Shown one piece after another: positions 9,101 to 17,099 of a DNA stretch of 37,183 bases (its first letter is position 1; every line of letters begins with the position of its first letter). The position numbers were made by a program, and so were the translations under genes. The stretch lies in assembly GCA_017934185.1 (NCBI GenBank), contig JAGBJY010000036.1:1-37183 (forward strand), given 5' to 3'. Below the pieces are notes generated by a model that searched no databases, was not told where the DNA came from, and saw only the letters and a program-made list of their open reading frames with translations. This DNA is from Bacteroidales bacterium (GTDB lineage Bacteria; Bacteroidota; Bacteroidia; Bacteroidales; UBA932).

Positions 9101-9302
9101 CGGCGAGTGGATTGTGGAGAACCATGGCGTAGACCCGGACATTGAGCTGGATAACGATCCTGTCCTGGAGGCGGCCGGGGTGGACCAGCAGCTGGAAAAG
9201 GCCGTAGAAGTGGCCCTGGAGCAGCTCGCCGGCCGCAAACCCCTTCCCAGCACCCCCGCTCCCCGCACCTTCAAGGACCTGGGGCTCCCGCAGCTGCCGT
9301 AA
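6108..9302 (+). CDS. tricorn-type S41 protease
   Basis: The product is a large exported peptidase that probably degrades peptides in the periplasm or at the cell surface. From the ATG at 6108 it has 1064 residues and begins with a signal peptide (MKRILTFLLITGTAVLASA, cut before Gln). An earlier in-frame ATG at 5859 is rejected because it lies inside the riboswitch and hides this signal peptide. About residues 25-640 hold beta-propeller repeats of the PD40 type (many FSPDGK and WSPDGS units). A Pro/Ala/Lys-rich linker follows (about 640-650), then a PDZ-like region and a C-terminal S41 domain. The catalytic pattern of tricorn is preserved: H729 in ATGHCY, S945 in YSASDGD and E1004 in VENHGVDPD, spaced like the archaeal enzyme. 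The substrate is unknown. It stands alone as a transcription unit. Confidence 0.92.
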   Translation: MKRILTFLLITGTAVLASAQDEARLLRFPATNGSDVVFTYAGDLWTVPIGGGEARRLTSHIGYEGFAHFSPDGKTLAFTAEYDGNREVYRMPATGGEPVRLTYTGTNPRDDMGDRMGPNNMVMAWSPDGSRIIYRNRVEDGFFGKLWSTSPQGGMPEQLPLPEGGFCCYSPDGSRLAYNRVMREFRTWKYYRGGMADDIWIWDPEEGKVSNITQNDAQDIFPMWVGDEIYFASDRDMIMNLFAYNTVSGATRKVTNFTEYDVKFPSTDGHTIVFENGGWLYKLVPATGECSKITVTLSSDAVYGRSSFKKLADYVNAASLSPDGSRAVVTARGEVFDVPVGKGVTRNLTRSSASNDRSAAWSPDGKWIAWIGDGSGETEIYLYDVKAASVKQLTSGADTYIRSLQWAPDSRHLYFTDRKNRFVEVSLSGAKRTVMECPEQEFRGVSISPDSRWIAYTRPAANEMDIVYLGNLVSGAEYPVTDRWYNSGGPVFSTDGKYLIFTSDRDMSPQYSRIEWNYSFQDMSGVYLALLSADTPSPLIAKDPEVKADKPADASADKPEKPAPAPSVKVDPEGIGERIVKLPVKGRRFYCDGKSLWYIGRGGTRIFTFESGEDEACSDASMDVTPGAKKALLRKGGQLYVASIGPKMALKDKIELDGLTTTVDYAREWAQLYDEVWRAFRDGYYLENMHGRDWKAVKAKYEVLLPYARTRLDVNYIIGEMISEVATGHCYVTPGEYPKPERIQMGLLGAEFSKVDGGFRIDRILEGATYRPELRSPLTEPGLDVKEGNVVSAIDGVSLADVDNLYKLLVGKAGVLTELTVGGRKVVVKPIADEGPLYHYAWVQNNIRTVEKLSGGRVGYIYIPDMGPEGLSEWARYYYPQLDKEALIIDDRANGGGNISPMIIERLQRKVYRMTMRRGSTLNGTVPEGTHTGPKVLLINKYSASDGDLFPWSFKANNLGTVIGTRTWGGIVGISGPLPYVDGTDVRVPFFTNYDAASGEWIVENHGVDPDIELDNDPVLEAAGVDQQLEKAVEVALEQLAGRKPLPSTPAPRTFKDLGLPQLP

Positions 9303-9336
9303 CAACGAAAGAACGAGACTGACCAAAAAGTCAAAT

Positions 9337-9358
9337 GGCTAGTGGTTGGCCTCTTTTT
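9337..9358 (+). terminator. putative terminator after the tricorn-type protease gene
   Basis: A 5-bp stem (GGCTA / TGGCC, one G-U pair) with a 5-base loop is followed by TCTTTTT, 35 bases after the stop codon. The stem is short, so efficiency may be modest. Confidence 0.5.
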
Positions 9359-9377
9359 CTATTTCACTGTTCCTAAT

Positions 9378-9447
9378 GTCCCCAAAACTGGGACGATAGG
9401 AGCAAAATCTGCATGAAATGCAACCGATGTCCCACTTTCTGGGACAT
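9378..9447. repeat. two related GTCCC/GGGAC hairpins
   Basis: The first hairpin is GTCCC (9378-9382) with GGGAC (9390-9394). The second is a perfect 8-bp stem, ATGTCCCA (9427-9434) with TGGGACAT (9440-9447), around a 5-base loop. Both show the same TGTCCC/GGGAC theme, about 45 bases apart, between two convergent genes. Neither has a T-run, so they are not ordinary terminators. The function is unknown. Confidence 0.6.
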
Positions 9448-9469
9448 TAAGCACATCCGGCCTCAATAA

Positions 9470-9505
9470 AAAAGAGGGCAACTCACTTTTGAGTCACCCT
9501 CTTCT
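9470..9505 (-). terminator. terminator of fba, possibly bidirectional
   Basis: On the minus strand AAGAGGG-TG-ACTCA pairs with TGAGT-TG-CCCTCTT around a short loop (7 plus 5 base pairs with a 2-base internal bulge), followed by six T. It lies 20 bases after the fba stop. Read on the plus strand it is followed by a weaker pyrimidine-rich tail, so it could also stop transcription from the left. Confidence 0.85.
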
Positions 9506-9523
9506 TTCGCTTATATCCAAGTA

Positions 9524-10525
9524 TTACTCGGCCTTGCCGTCGGAGCCCAGCACATTCACAATCTTGTGCATGTAGAGCTTCTTCATCTCGTCGCGGGCGG
9601 GACCCAGGTATTTGCGGGGGTCAAACTCACCGGGCTTGTCATTGAAGACCTTACGCACGGCGGCGGTCATGGCAAGACGGCTGTCGGAGTCGATGTTGAT
9701 CTTGCACACGGCGCTCTTGGAAGCTTCGCGGAGCTGCTCCTCGGGGATACCTACTGCATCCGGGAGTTTGCCACCGTTGGCGTTGATGATGTCCACATAT
9801 TCCTGAGGAACAGAGGAGGAACCGTGCAGGACGATGGGGAAGCCGGGAAGCTTCTTCTCAATCTCATGCAGAACGTCGAAGGCAAGCGGCGGGGGAACCA
9901 GACGACCGGTCTTGGGGTCACGGGTGCACTGCTCGGGCTTGAACTTGTAGGCTCCGTGGCTGGTGCCGATGGAGATGGCGAGGGAGTCGCAACCGGTGCG
10001 GGTTGCAAAGTCAATCACTTCTTCCGGACGGGTGTAGTGGGATTCCTCGGCGGAAACCTCATCCTCAACGCCGGCCAGGACGCCAAGCTCGGCCTCCACG
10101 GTTACGTCGTACTGGTGAGCGTAGTCCACCACTTTCTTGGTGAGGGCGATGTTTTCCTCGTAAGGGAGGGAGGAGGCGTCAATCATCACGGAGCTGAAGC
10201 CCATGTCTACGCAGCTCTTGCACAGCTCGAAGCTGTCGCCGTGGTCCAGGTGAAGCACAATCTGGGGATGCTCCCAGCCCAGTTCCTTGGCATATTCCAC
10301 AGCACCCTCGGCCATATAGCGCAGGAGGGTCTGGTTGGCGTAGTTACGGGCACCCTTGGAAACCTGGAGGATTACCGGGCTCTTGGTCTCGGCCGAAGCC
10401 TGGATGATAGCCTGGAGCTGCTCCATGTTGTTGAAATTGAATGCGGGGATGGCGTAACCGCCGGCAACTGCCTTCTTGAACATTTCACGGGTGTTCACAA
10501 GACCCAATTCTTTGTAAGATACCAT
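9524..10525 (-). CDS. fba: class II fructose-bisphosphate aldolase
   Basis: This enzyme cleaves fructose 1,6-bisphosphate into dihydroxyacetone phosphate and glyceraldehyde 3-phosphate in glycolysis, using zinc. The 333-residue product begins MVSYKELGLVNTREMFKKA. The first family block is AIPAFNFNNMEQLQAI, followed by the metal-binding and active-site region VLHLDHGDSFELCKSC, then EAELGVLAGVEDEV and IVLHGSSSVP. The start at 10525 is chosen over an upstream in-frame start at 10600, which would place the promoter inside the gene and add a non-conserved leader. A good -7 box lies 41 bases upstream. It is transcribed alone and ends at a strong hairpin terminator. Confidence 0.96.
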   Translation of the reverse strand: MVSYKELGLVNTREMFKKAVAGGYAIPAFNFNNMEQLQAIIQASAETKSPVILQVSKGARNYANQTLLRYMAEGAVEYAKELGWEHPQIVLHLDHGDSFELCKSCVDMGFSSVMIDASSLPYEENIALTKKVVDYAHQYDVTVEAELGVLAGVEDEVSAEESHYTRPEEVIDFATRTGCDSLAISIGTSHGAYKFKPEQCTRDPKTGRLVPPPLAFDVLHEIEKKLPGFPIVLHGSSSVPQEYVDIINANGGKLPDAVGIPEEQLREASKSAVCKINIDSDSRLAMTAAVRKVFNDKPGEFDPRKYLGPARDEMKKLYMHKIVNVLGSDGKAE

Positions 10526-10566
10526 AGTTTCTTTATGAATTAGAACAATAAATTTCTTAAAGCCTA

Positions 10567-10603
10567 CAAATTTAATTATTTTTGCAGAAATTACCTGCAA
10601 AAA
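10567..10603 (-). promoter_or_regulatory. fba: putative fba promoter
   Basis: On the minus strand TAAATTTG (10567-10574) is an exact TAnnTTTG box, with TTTTTG (10598-10603) 23 bases before it. Its -7 box sits only two bases from the -7 box of the divergent gmk promoter. Confidence 0.55.
10577..10584 (+). promoter_or_regulatory. gmk: putative gmk -7 box
   Basis: TATTTTTG fits TAnnTTTG and lies 48 bases before the gmk start codon. It faces away from the fba promoter and nearly touches it, so RNA polymerase binding at the two may compete. Confidence 0.5.
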
Positions 10604-10632
10604 TAGTGCAGAATTAACACTGTCAAACCATT

Positions 10633-11199
10633 ATGAGCGGAAAAGTTTTGATATTTTCGGCGCCTTCCGGTAGCGGAAAGAGCACTGTGGTGAATCATAT
10701 CCTGGGCCTTCACCCGGAAATAGAGTTCTCTGTATCGGCCACCTCCCGTGCCCCGCGCGGCACGGAGCAGGACGGCGTGGAATACCTCTTTTACAGCGCA
10801 GACGTTTTCCGCGCCCTGGTGGCCCAGGATAAGTTCGTGGAATACGAGGAAGTGTATCCGGACCGCTTTTACGGCACGCTCAAGAGTGAAGTGAACCGCA
10901 TCTGGGCCAAAGGGCATGTGATTATCTTTGACGTGGATGTGAAAGGCGGCGTGTCGCTCAAAAAGTATTTCGGGGAGGCAGCCCTTTCCGTCTTCATCCA
11001 GGCGCCGTCCGTGGAGGAACTGCGCCGCCGGCTCATTGCCCGGGCAACCGATTCGGCCGATGCCATTGAGGAGCGCGTTGCCAAGGCCGCCGAGGAGATG
11101 ACCTACGCCCCCCAATTTGACAAGGTGCTCATCAACGATGACCTTGCTACCGCCTTCGCAGAGGCCGAAAAGATGGTGGACGACTTCCTATGCGCATAG
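10633..11199 (+). CDS. gmk: guanylate kinase
   Basis: Guanylate kinase phosphorylates GMP (and dGMP) to the diphosphate with ATP, in purine nucleotide supply. The 188-residue product has the P-loop APSGSGKST at residues 10-18, the GMP-binding segment SATSRAPRGTEQDGVEYLF, and VEYEEVYPDRFYGT, all characteristic of the family. Length is normal. The ATG at 10633 is the only sensible start. The gene overlaps the next one, nadD, by 10 bases on the same strand, so the two are translationally coupled; gmk-nadD pairs are seen in other Bacteroidales. Confidence 0.97.
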   Translation: MSGKVLIFSAPSGSGKSTVVNHILGLHPEIEFSVSATSRAPRGTEQDGVEYLFYSADVFRALVAQDKFVEYEEVYPDRFYGTLKSEVNRIWAKGHVIIFDVDVKGGVSLKKYFGEAALSVFIQAPSVEELRRRLIARATDSADAIEERVAKAAEEMTYAPQFDKVLINDDLATAFAEAEKMVDDFLCA

Positions 11200-11747
11200 C
11201 CGTTTACAGCGGGAGCTTCAATCCCCTTCACATCGGCCATGAGGCCATTATCCGTTTCCTTACGGAGAAAGCGGATTTCGACCTTGTGTATCTGGTGGTT
11301 ACGCCGCAGAATCCCTTCAAACAGGCGCATACACACCCTACGGGGAAAGAGCGCTTCGATGCAGCCGTGGAAGCCATCGGCCGGCATCCGGAGCTTAAAG
11401 TGGTGGCGCAGGACTTGGAACTGTACATGGCTCCGCCGCAGTACACCATCCGTACGCTGGATACCCTGCATGAGCGGGAGCCGGAGCACGAATTCACCCT
11501 GGTTATCGGGGCCGACAACCTGGCCAATTTCGGCGGCTGGCGCTTTCATGAGCGCATCCTGCTGGACTATGGCGTAGTGGTTTTCCCCCGCAAGGGCTAC
11601 CACCGGGGCCATGCAAAAGCCCGGCTCCTGAAGGAGAATCCGGGCTATAAGATAAGGCTTCTGAAGGCTCCACTCGTCACCATCTCCTCAACAGAAATCC
11701 GCGAGGGCATTGCCGAGGGCCGCGACATGTCCGCCTGGCTGATGTAG
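11190..11747 (+). CDS. nadD: nicotinate-nucleotide adenylyltransferase
   Basis: NadD transfers AMP from ATP to nicotinate mononucleotide, the penultimate step of NAD synthesis. The 185-residue protein begins with the nucleotidyltransferase signature GSFNPLHIGH (residues 8-17) and ends with ISSTEIREGI, the second conserved ATP-binding motif of this family. FTLVIGADNLANFGGW in the middle is also typical. It starts inside the last codons of gmk and is probably expressed with it. Its stop codon is one base away from the stop codon of the convergent copper ATPase gene; I see no hairpin terminator between them. Confidence 0.95.
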   Translation: MRIAVYSGSFNPLHIGHEAIIRFLTEKADFDLVYLVVTPQNPFKQAHTHPTGKERFDAAVEAIGRHPELKVVAQDLELYMAPPQYTIRTLDTLHEREPEHEFTLVIGADNLANFGGWRFHERILLDYGVVVFPRKGYHRGHAKARLLKENPGYKIRLLKAPLVTISSTEIREGIAEGRDMSAWLM

Positions 11748-11748
11748 C

Positions 11749-13911
11749 CTAGCGAAGCCGGAGGGAGTTGAGCACCACGCAGACGGAAGAGAGGGCCATG
11801 CAAGCCGCGGCAATCATGGGGCTTACCAGGAAGGGGTAGAAAACGCCGGCGGCCACCGGAACGGCCAGGACATTGTAGAAGAATGCCCAGAAGAGGTTCT
11901 CCCGGATTACACGCACGCTGCGGCGGGAGAGCTTGATCAGTTCCCGCAGTTTGGACAGGTCGCCGGACACAATGGTCACCTGCGCTGCGTCGATGGCGAT
12001 ATCGGCCCCGCTGCCCATGGCAATGCCAAGGTCGGCGCGCGCCAGGGCGGCAGAGTCATTGATGCCGTCCCCCACCATGGCAACTTTCTTCCCGGCTGCC
12101 TGAAGCTCAGACACATACAGCGCCTTGTCCTGCGGCAGCACATTGGCATGTACGTGAGAAATGCCCGTATCGGAAGCGGCGCGGCGGGCGGCCACTTCGT
12201 TGTCGCCGGTGAGCAGGTGCACCTCCAGCCCCATTTCCTGCAACGCTCGCACGGCCTGCACGGAAGATTCCCGCAGTTCATCGGAGAGGGCCAGAACGGC
12301 ATACACCCGCGTAGTGTCAAACAGCAGGGTTACGGTATACCCTTCGTTCATCCATTCGGCGGCGCTGTCGGAGAGCAGCGGAAGGGTTTCGGCGGGAATG
12401 CCGCCCGGAAGTACCTCCTTCAGCAGTTCCAGATTGCCCACATAATAAGTGCCGCCGTTTACCTCGCCCTTGATTCCCTTGCCCAGAAGGGCTTCAAAGG
12501 CCGAAACCGGCAGTCTTTCACAGCCCCGGAGCGAGGCACAGACCGCCGCAGCCAGCGGATGGTCGGAACTCATTTCCAGGGAATAAAGGATGTCACGCAG
12601 GACATCGGCCGCAGAAGGGTCCCATACGCTTTCCACCACCGAAGGCTTGCCCCGGGTGAGCGTACCTGTCTTGTCCAGCACAACGGCATCCACTTTCCGG
12701 GCCGATTGCAGGATGCCCGCATCTTTGATAAGGATGCCCTTGGAAGCCCCGTTGCCGATGCCCGCAATAATGGCCGTCGGCGTGGCCAGCCCCAGGGAAC
12801 AAGGACAGGCAATGACCAGTACGCTTACCATGCACAGCAGGCCGAGGGTAACCCCGTCCTGACCGCCCCAGAGGCACCATGCCACCAGTGTGAGTACCGC
12901 CAGGCCGATGATTACCGGCACAAACACGGCGGCAATCTTATCTACCAGGTGCTGCACCGGCGCCTTGGAGCCCTGCGCATCCCGCACCATGCGGATAATG
13001 CCGGAAAGAAGCGTGTCGGGGCCCACTTTATCGGCCTTCACATTCAGGTAACCGCTCTGGTTGAGGGTTCCGGCAAAGACCCTGTCCCCTTTCTTTTTCA
13101 CCACAGGCACCGGTTCGCCGGTGAGCATGCTCTCATCTACGTAAGAGCCGCCGTCAAGGACCACACCGTCCACCTGGATGCGGCTGCCGGGTTTCACCGG
13201 AACTACATCGCCGGGGCGCACATTTTCGGCCTTGGGCTGCAGGCCGATGAGCGCGCGGATAGCCGCCGTAGTGCTGTGCTTGGCCCTTTCCTCCAAGAGG
13301 CGTCCTACGAGGATGAAGGCCACAATCATGGTGGCCGATTCGAAATACAGGTGCGGCTGAAGTCCCCGCGAAGTCCAGACCTGCGGGAAGAGGAGGTTGA
13401 AAACGCTGAACAGATAGGAGATGCTCACAGAAAGCGCCACCAGCGTGTCCATATTGGCACTTCCGTGGCGCACGGCGCTGAAACCGGCCTTGTAAAAACG
13501 GCGTCCGCACCAGAACACCACCGGCGTTGCCAGGGCCCAAAGGAGATATCCCTTGAGCGGGAAATCCTTGAATCCCATGCCGATGAGCATCACCAGCGCA
13601 GCCAGAACGGCGGCGGCCAGGGTGTCTTTTTTCAGGGTATTGTAGGCCTCGGCCCGGGCAGCTTCGGCCTCACTGTCGGCCTCGTCATCCGAGCCGTCCA
13701 CCAGCATATCATAGCCGGCATCCTGCACAGCCTTCTTGAGCTCACCGGGGGTAGTGAGGGCGGCATCGTACTCCACCAGGGCGCTATTGGAGGCCAGGCT
13801 TACGCTGGCGCTGCACACCCCTTTGGCACTTTTGAGGGCCCCCTCTACGCGGGCCACGCAGGCGGCGCAGCCCATTCCCTGCACGGGGAAATTCCGTTTT
13901 TCCTTACTCAT
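11749..13911 (-). CDS. copA: copper-translocating P-type ATPase
   Basis: This 720-residue P1B-type ATPase probably exports monovalent copper across the inner membrane. A single N-terminal heavy-metal domain carries GMGCAAC (C15 and C18). Transmembrane helices start near residue 95. The transport-site motif CPC is at 369-371 ([11 protein letters not shown]), the phosphorylated aspartate is D413 in DKTGTLT, and the SSDHPLAAA and [10 protein letters not shown] motifs mark the nucleotide-binding and hinge regions. The CPC motif with this N-terminal domain favours copper or silver over zinc. The start overlaps the end of trpS by 8 bases, so it is expressed as the last gene of the coiled-coil-trpS-copA unit. 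No copper-responsive regulator is visible nearby. Confidence 0.94.
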   Translation of the reverse strand: MSKEKRNFPVQGMGCAACVARVEGALKSAKGVCSASVSLASNSALVEYDAALTTPGELKKAVQDAGYDMLVDGSDDEADSEAEAARAEAYNTLKKDTLAAAVLAALVMLIGMGFKDFPLKGYLLWALATPVVFWCGRRFYKAGFSAVRHGSANMDTLVALSVSISYLFSVFNLLFPQVWTSRGLQPHLYFESATMIVAFILVGRLLEERAKHSTTAAIRALIGLQPKAENVRPGDVVPVKPGSRIQVDGVVLDGGSYVDESMLTGEPVPVVKKKGDRVFAGTLNQSGYLNVKADKVGPDTLLSGIIRMVRDAQGSKAPVQHLVDKIAAVFVPVIIGLAVLTLVAWCLWGGQDGVTLGLLCMVSVLVIACPCSLGLATPTAIIAGIGNGASKGILIKDAGILQSARKVDAVVLDKTGTLTRGKPSVVESVWDPSAADVLRDILYSLEMSSDHPLAAAVCASLRGCERLPVSAFEALLGKGIKGEVNGGTYYVGNLELLKEVLPGGIPAETLPLLSDSAAEWMNEGYTVTLLFDTTRVYAVLALSDELRESSVQAVRALQEMGLEVHLLTGDNEVAARRAASDTGISHVHANVLPQDKALYVSELQAAGKKVAMVGDGINDSAALARADLGIAMGSGADIAIDAAQVTIVSGDLSKLRELIKLSRRSVRVIRENLFWAFFYNVLAVPVAAGVFYPFLVSPMIAAACMALSSVCVVLNSLRLR

Positions 13912-15019
13912 TTCTGTATTTGGCGGCTTGCTCCGCTATGAGCGCTGCGTCGTCAAAGTAATTGATTTTCATGGCGTCCTTCATCTCGTGAAGGGTGGCG
14001 GCGGCCACTTCGCGGGCGGCTTCGGAGCCCTTTCGCAGAATGTTGTACACCTCGGGGATGTCCTGCTCAAATTCGTGGCGTCGGGCACGGATGGGCTCCA
14101 GACGGTCATTGAGGACACTGATAAGGAACTTCTTGCACTTCATGTCACCCAGGCCGCCGCGGCGGTAATGGCCCTTGAGCTCATCCAGGGAGGCATATTC
14201 GGGCCAGAACTTGGCAAAATCTCCCGCCTCACAGAAGGCATCCAGGTAGGTGAACACCGTATTGCCTTCCACCTTGCCGGGATCTTCCACGCGAAGATGG
14301 CCGGGGTCTGTGAACATGCCCTTCACCTTGCGTTCCATCTCCTTGGGGTCGTCGCTCAGATAGATGCAGTTCCCGAGGGACTTGCTCATCTTGGCCTTTC
14401 CGTCGGTGCCGGGCAGGCGGCGGCAGACCAGATTGGACGGAAGCAGAATCTCCGGCTCTACCAGCACATTACAGTTGTAAGTACCGTTGAAACTGCGCAC
14501 AATCTCCCGGCACTGCTCAATCATGGGCTCCTGGTCTTCCCCCACGGGAACCGTGGTGGCTTTGCAGAAGCAGATATCGGCCGCCTGGGAGATGGGATAG
14601 GAGAAGAAGCTCACGGGAAGTCCCCGCACATTGTTGTCCTCCGTATCGGCCCCAAAACCGCGGAGGGCCATTTCGGCCTTCACGGTGGGGTTGCGCTGCA
14701 AACGCTGCACCGTTACCAGGTTAGAGAAGAACTGCGTCATCTCATGCAGCTCCGGTATCCGGCTCTGGATAAAGAGCGTCACTTTCTCCGGATCCAGGCC
14801 GCAGGACAGGTAGTCCAGGGCCACCTCTATGATGTTCTGGCGCACTTTCTCCGGATTGTCGGCGTTGTCCGTGAGGGCCTGGACGTCGGCAATGAAGACA
14901 AACATTTTATCGTAATTGCCCTCGTTCTGCAGCAGCACACGGTTTCTGAGGCTGCCCACATAGTGGCCCAAGTGCAGTTTTCCGGTGGGACGGTCGCCGG
15001 TGAGGATGATTCGGCCCAT
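13904..15019 (-). CDS. trpS: tryptophanyl-tRNA synthetase
   Basis: This class I synthetase charges tRNA-Trp with tryptophan. The 371-residue protein has the HIGH-type motif [12 protein letters not shown] near the N terminus and the KMSKS motif as [30 protein letters not shown] and [11 protein letters not shown] are typical of TrpS. It is slightly longer than the common 330-residue form. It starts one base after the stop codon of the upstream coiled-coil gene, and its end overlaps copA, which indicates one transcript. No tryptophan-responsive leader was seen. Confidence 0.96.
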   Translation of the reverse strand: MGRIILTGDRPTGKLHLGHYVGSLRNRVLLQNEGNYDKMFVFIADVQALTDNADNPEKVRQNIIEVALDYLSCGLDPEKVTLFIQSRIPELHEMTQFFSNLVTVQRLQRNPTVKAEMALRGFGADTEDNNVRGLPVSFFSYPISQAADICFCKATTVPVGEDQEPMIEQCREIVRSFNGTYNCNVLVEPEILLPSNLVCRRLPGTDGKAKMSKSLGNCIYLSDDPKEMERKVKGMFTDPGHLRVEDPGKVEGNTVFTYLDAFCEAGDFAKFWPEYASLDELKGHYRRGGLGDMKCKKFLISVLNDRLEPIRARRHEFEQDIPEVYNILRKGSEAAREVAAATLHEMKDAMKINYFDDAALIAEQAAKYRNE

Positions 15020-15020
15020 A

Positions 15021-15755
15021 CTAATATGCTTTAAGGGTATCCAGCGCTTCGAACACCCGGGCGGCGGTATCGGCCTTCCCGGCAGCCTCAGCAGCCTTTT
15101 TCTCGGCCTTTTCTGCGGCCTGCTGGGCCTTGATGAGGTCTTCCTGCTTAGCGGCTATGTCCTTCTGTTCCTTGAGGCCCTTCTGGGCGGCGTTCACCTC
15201 TTTCTGGGCATCCTTGACATCCTTTTTGGCCGCAGAGATGTCCTTCTTGTGCCCCTTGATGGCAGCCTGAAGGTTTTTCACCCGGGCTTTGCTCTGGTTC
15301 ACTTTGGCCTGCGCCTCCTTATACTCCCCCTGGGACACTTTGTAGTCCCGCTCCAGCGTACGGATTTCCTCTTCCAAGGCGGCAACTTCCAGCTTGTCTT
15401 TGGCATCGTAAATGCCATCATCGGCCTTGCGGGCCTTCTTTTCCAGTTTGAGGGCGGCCTTCTTGGCCTTAATCACGTCCATCTTGGCTTTGTTGGACTG
15501 CTTCAAAATCTGGAGGGAACGGTTGCCCTGCTTGTACAGGTCCTGGGCCTCGTCCAACTCAATGGAAAGACGGTCAATCTGCGACTGGCTGGCCTGGGTC
15601 TGCTGGGCCGCCTTGTTCTGCGCGTCCGTAAGGTCCTGCTTACGCTGCTGAACCTGCTGCTCGGCCGCCTGAATAGCCTCTTTATTGGTTTGCGCCTGGG
15701 CACCCATGGCCACAAGAAGGGCCACTAGCGTCAAAAGAACGGTTTTTGTTTTCAT
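15021..15755 (-). CDS. exported coiled-coil protein of unknown function
   Basis: The 244-residue product starts with a clear signal peptide ([21 protein letters not shown], cut before Gln). The rest is almost wholly charged and rich in Ala, Lys, Glu and Gln with heptad-like spacing, so it should form long coiled coils in the periplasm. Repeated runs such as [16 protein letters not shown] and [17 protein letters not shown] occur near the C terminus. I recognise no enzyme domain. It is the first gene of the unit with trpS and copA, with a promoter just upstream. A structural or envelope role is possible but not shown. Confidence 0.8.
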   Translation of the reverse strand: MKTKTVLLTLVALLVAMGAQAQTNKEAIQAAEQQVQQRKQDLTDAQNKAAQQTQASQSQIDRLSIELDEAQDLYKQGNRSLQILKQSNKAKMDVIKAKKAALKLEKKARKADDGIYDAKDKLEVAALEEEIRTLERDYKVSQGEYKEAQAKVNQSKARVKNLQAAIKGHKKDISAAKKDVKDAQKEVNAAQKGLKEQKDIAAKQEDLIKAQQAAEKAEKKAAEAAGKADTAARVFEALDTLKAY

Positions 15756-15777
15756 ACTTTCTTCTTTAAATAGTTCA

Positions 15778-15808
15778 CAAAATTACATAAAAAAAGCGAC
15801 CTCCGCAA
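15778..15808 (-). promoter_or_regulatory. putative promoter of the coiled-coil-trpS-copA unit
   Basis: On the minus strand TAATTTTG (15778-15785) fits TAnnTTTG. A TTG (15806-15808) lies 20 bases upstream, inside the loop of the preceding gene's terminator. The start codon is 22 bases downstream. Confidence 0.55.
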
Positions 15809-15819
15809 GGGGAGGCCGC
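15789..15819 (-). terminator. terminator after the MFS transporter gene
   Basis: On the minus strand GCGGCCTCC pairs with GGAGGTCGC (one G-U pair) around a 6-base loop, followed by seven T. It lies about 18 bases after the transporter stop codon and closes the SGNH-GH3-MFS unit. Confidence 0.9.
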
Positions 15820-15836
15820 CCTTTGCAAGCATGCCG

Positions 15837-17093
15837 CTACTTCTTTCTGGTAAGATACCAGACAAACAGCGTGAAAACCACCGAGAGAATGGCTGCGCCC
15901 AGCCAGAACCAGGAAACCACGGAAAAATCATAGCCGGCACCTGCAGTTTTTCCGGCTTCAATGGTCATACCGCTCACAAAATCCTGCAAGGCAGCGCCCA
16001 GGTAGCTGGCAATTCCCACTACGCCCAGCGCTGCGCCGGAGGCTTTCTTTGATGCGATATCCACGGCCATGAGGCCGCCCAGATAACAAATCAACGCGCC
16101 GATGGCAAGCCCGAACACCACCATGGCTGCAATCATGCATCCATGCGTAGCGGGGCCAAAGAGGAACAGCCACAGGCCCAGTACGTTCATCAGGCCGAAG
16201 ATAACGGCCGGGGCATTACGGCTTCCCTTGAAGAACCAATCGGAGACAAAGCCGGAGACCACCGTGCCAATAATGCCACAGACAGAACTGATGGAGATAA
16301 TAGAACTGGCTTCCAGCGTGGTATACCCCCGCTGGGCTTCCAGATAAAAGACGCCCCAGCTGTTCACTGCATAGCGTGAAATGTACATGAACGCACTTGC
16401 GAGTGCCAGCATCCAGATGGCCGGATTTCTGAGTACCTCTTTCTGGTGTTCCCAAACGGATTTTTCCTCTTGCTTGGCCTCAACGGTAGCATCAGGCGAG
16501 GGCAGACCGCAGCTTTGCGGGGAATCTCTGAGCAGCAGCGCCAGCATCCCGGTACCCAGCAGTCCCAGGAGACCGGCAGCCCGGAAGCCCCACTGCCATC
16601 CGGCGGCTGACACCACGGCCGCCACCAGAATAGAAGTCAGGGCTTCGCCAATGTTATGGCTGGCCGACCAGACACCATAAAAGCGTCCCCTCTGTTTGTC
16701 CGGAATCCAACGCGACTGGGCCACAACCCCTGCAGGAGCCCCCATGGACTGGGCCCAGCCGTTGATGGCCCAAAGGACGATGAAAACCCCTGTTGAGACA
16801 TGAAATCCCAGTAGCAGATTCACCAAAGCGGCCACCAGCAAACCCAGGGACATAAAACGGCGGATGTTTACCCGGTCGGCCAGAAAGCCATTGACAAACT
16901 TTCCCACCGCGTAGGTGATGAAAAGGGCCGACCCGATAATCCCCAGTTCGGTTTCCGTCAAGGTTCCTGAATCCACGATGGGCTTTTTGACCACATTCAG
17001 ACTCAGCCTGCATACATAATAAATCCCGTAACCCACCGTGGCCGACAGAAAAACCTGCCAGCGCAGACGTGTATATCGTTTATCTTCCGTCAT
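15837..17093 (-). CDS. MFS transporter of the organophosphate:phosphate antiporter type
   Basis: The 418-residue protein has about twelve hydrophobic helices and begins with RWQVFLSATVGYGIYYVCRL, a stretch typical of the GlpT/UhpT (organophosphate:phosphate antiporter) branch of the major facilitator superfamily. That branch carries glycerol 3-phosphate or sugar phosphates in exchange for phosphate. Further family-like segments are GKFVNGFLADRVNIRRF and INGWAQSMGAPAG. It lies 6 bases after the family 3 glycoside hydrolase gene and should be co-transcribed with it and the SGNH hydrolase. The likely job is uptake of a product of that unit across the inner membrane, perhaps a phosphorylated one. 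The true substrate cannot be read from the sequence, and other solutes are possible. Confidence 0.83.
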   Translation of the reverse strand: MTEDKRYTRLRWQVFLSATVGYGIYYVCRLSLNVVKKPIVDSGTLTETELGIIGSALFITYAVGKFVNGFLADRVNIRRFMSLGLLVAALVNLLLGFHVSTGVFIVLWAINGWAQSMGAPAGVVAQSRWIPDKQRGRFYGVWSASHNIGEALTSILVAAVVSAAGWQWGFRAAGLLGLLGTGMLALLLRDSPQSCGLPSPDATVEAKQEEKSVWEHQKEVLRNPAIWMLALASAFMYISRYAVNSWGVFYLEAQRGYTTLEASSIISISSVCGIIGTVVSGFVSDWFFKGSRNAPAVIFGLMNVLGLWLFLFGPATHGCMIAAMVVFGLAIGALICYLGGLMAVDIASKKASGAALGVVGIASYLGAALQDFVSGMTIEAGKTAGAGYDFSVVSWFWLGAAILSVVFTLFVWYLTRKK

Positions 17094-17099
17094 AGCCTC

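Noticed and set aside
10526-10600. Longer N terminus for the fructose-bisphosphate aldolase
   Set aside because: The added residues are not family-like and the region holds the fba promoter.
12148-13941. Long open frame on the plus strand opposite the copper ATPase gene
   Set aside because: It is antisense to an unmistakable gene and its His/Gly/Arg-rich translation has no domain; it arises from GC-biased codon use.
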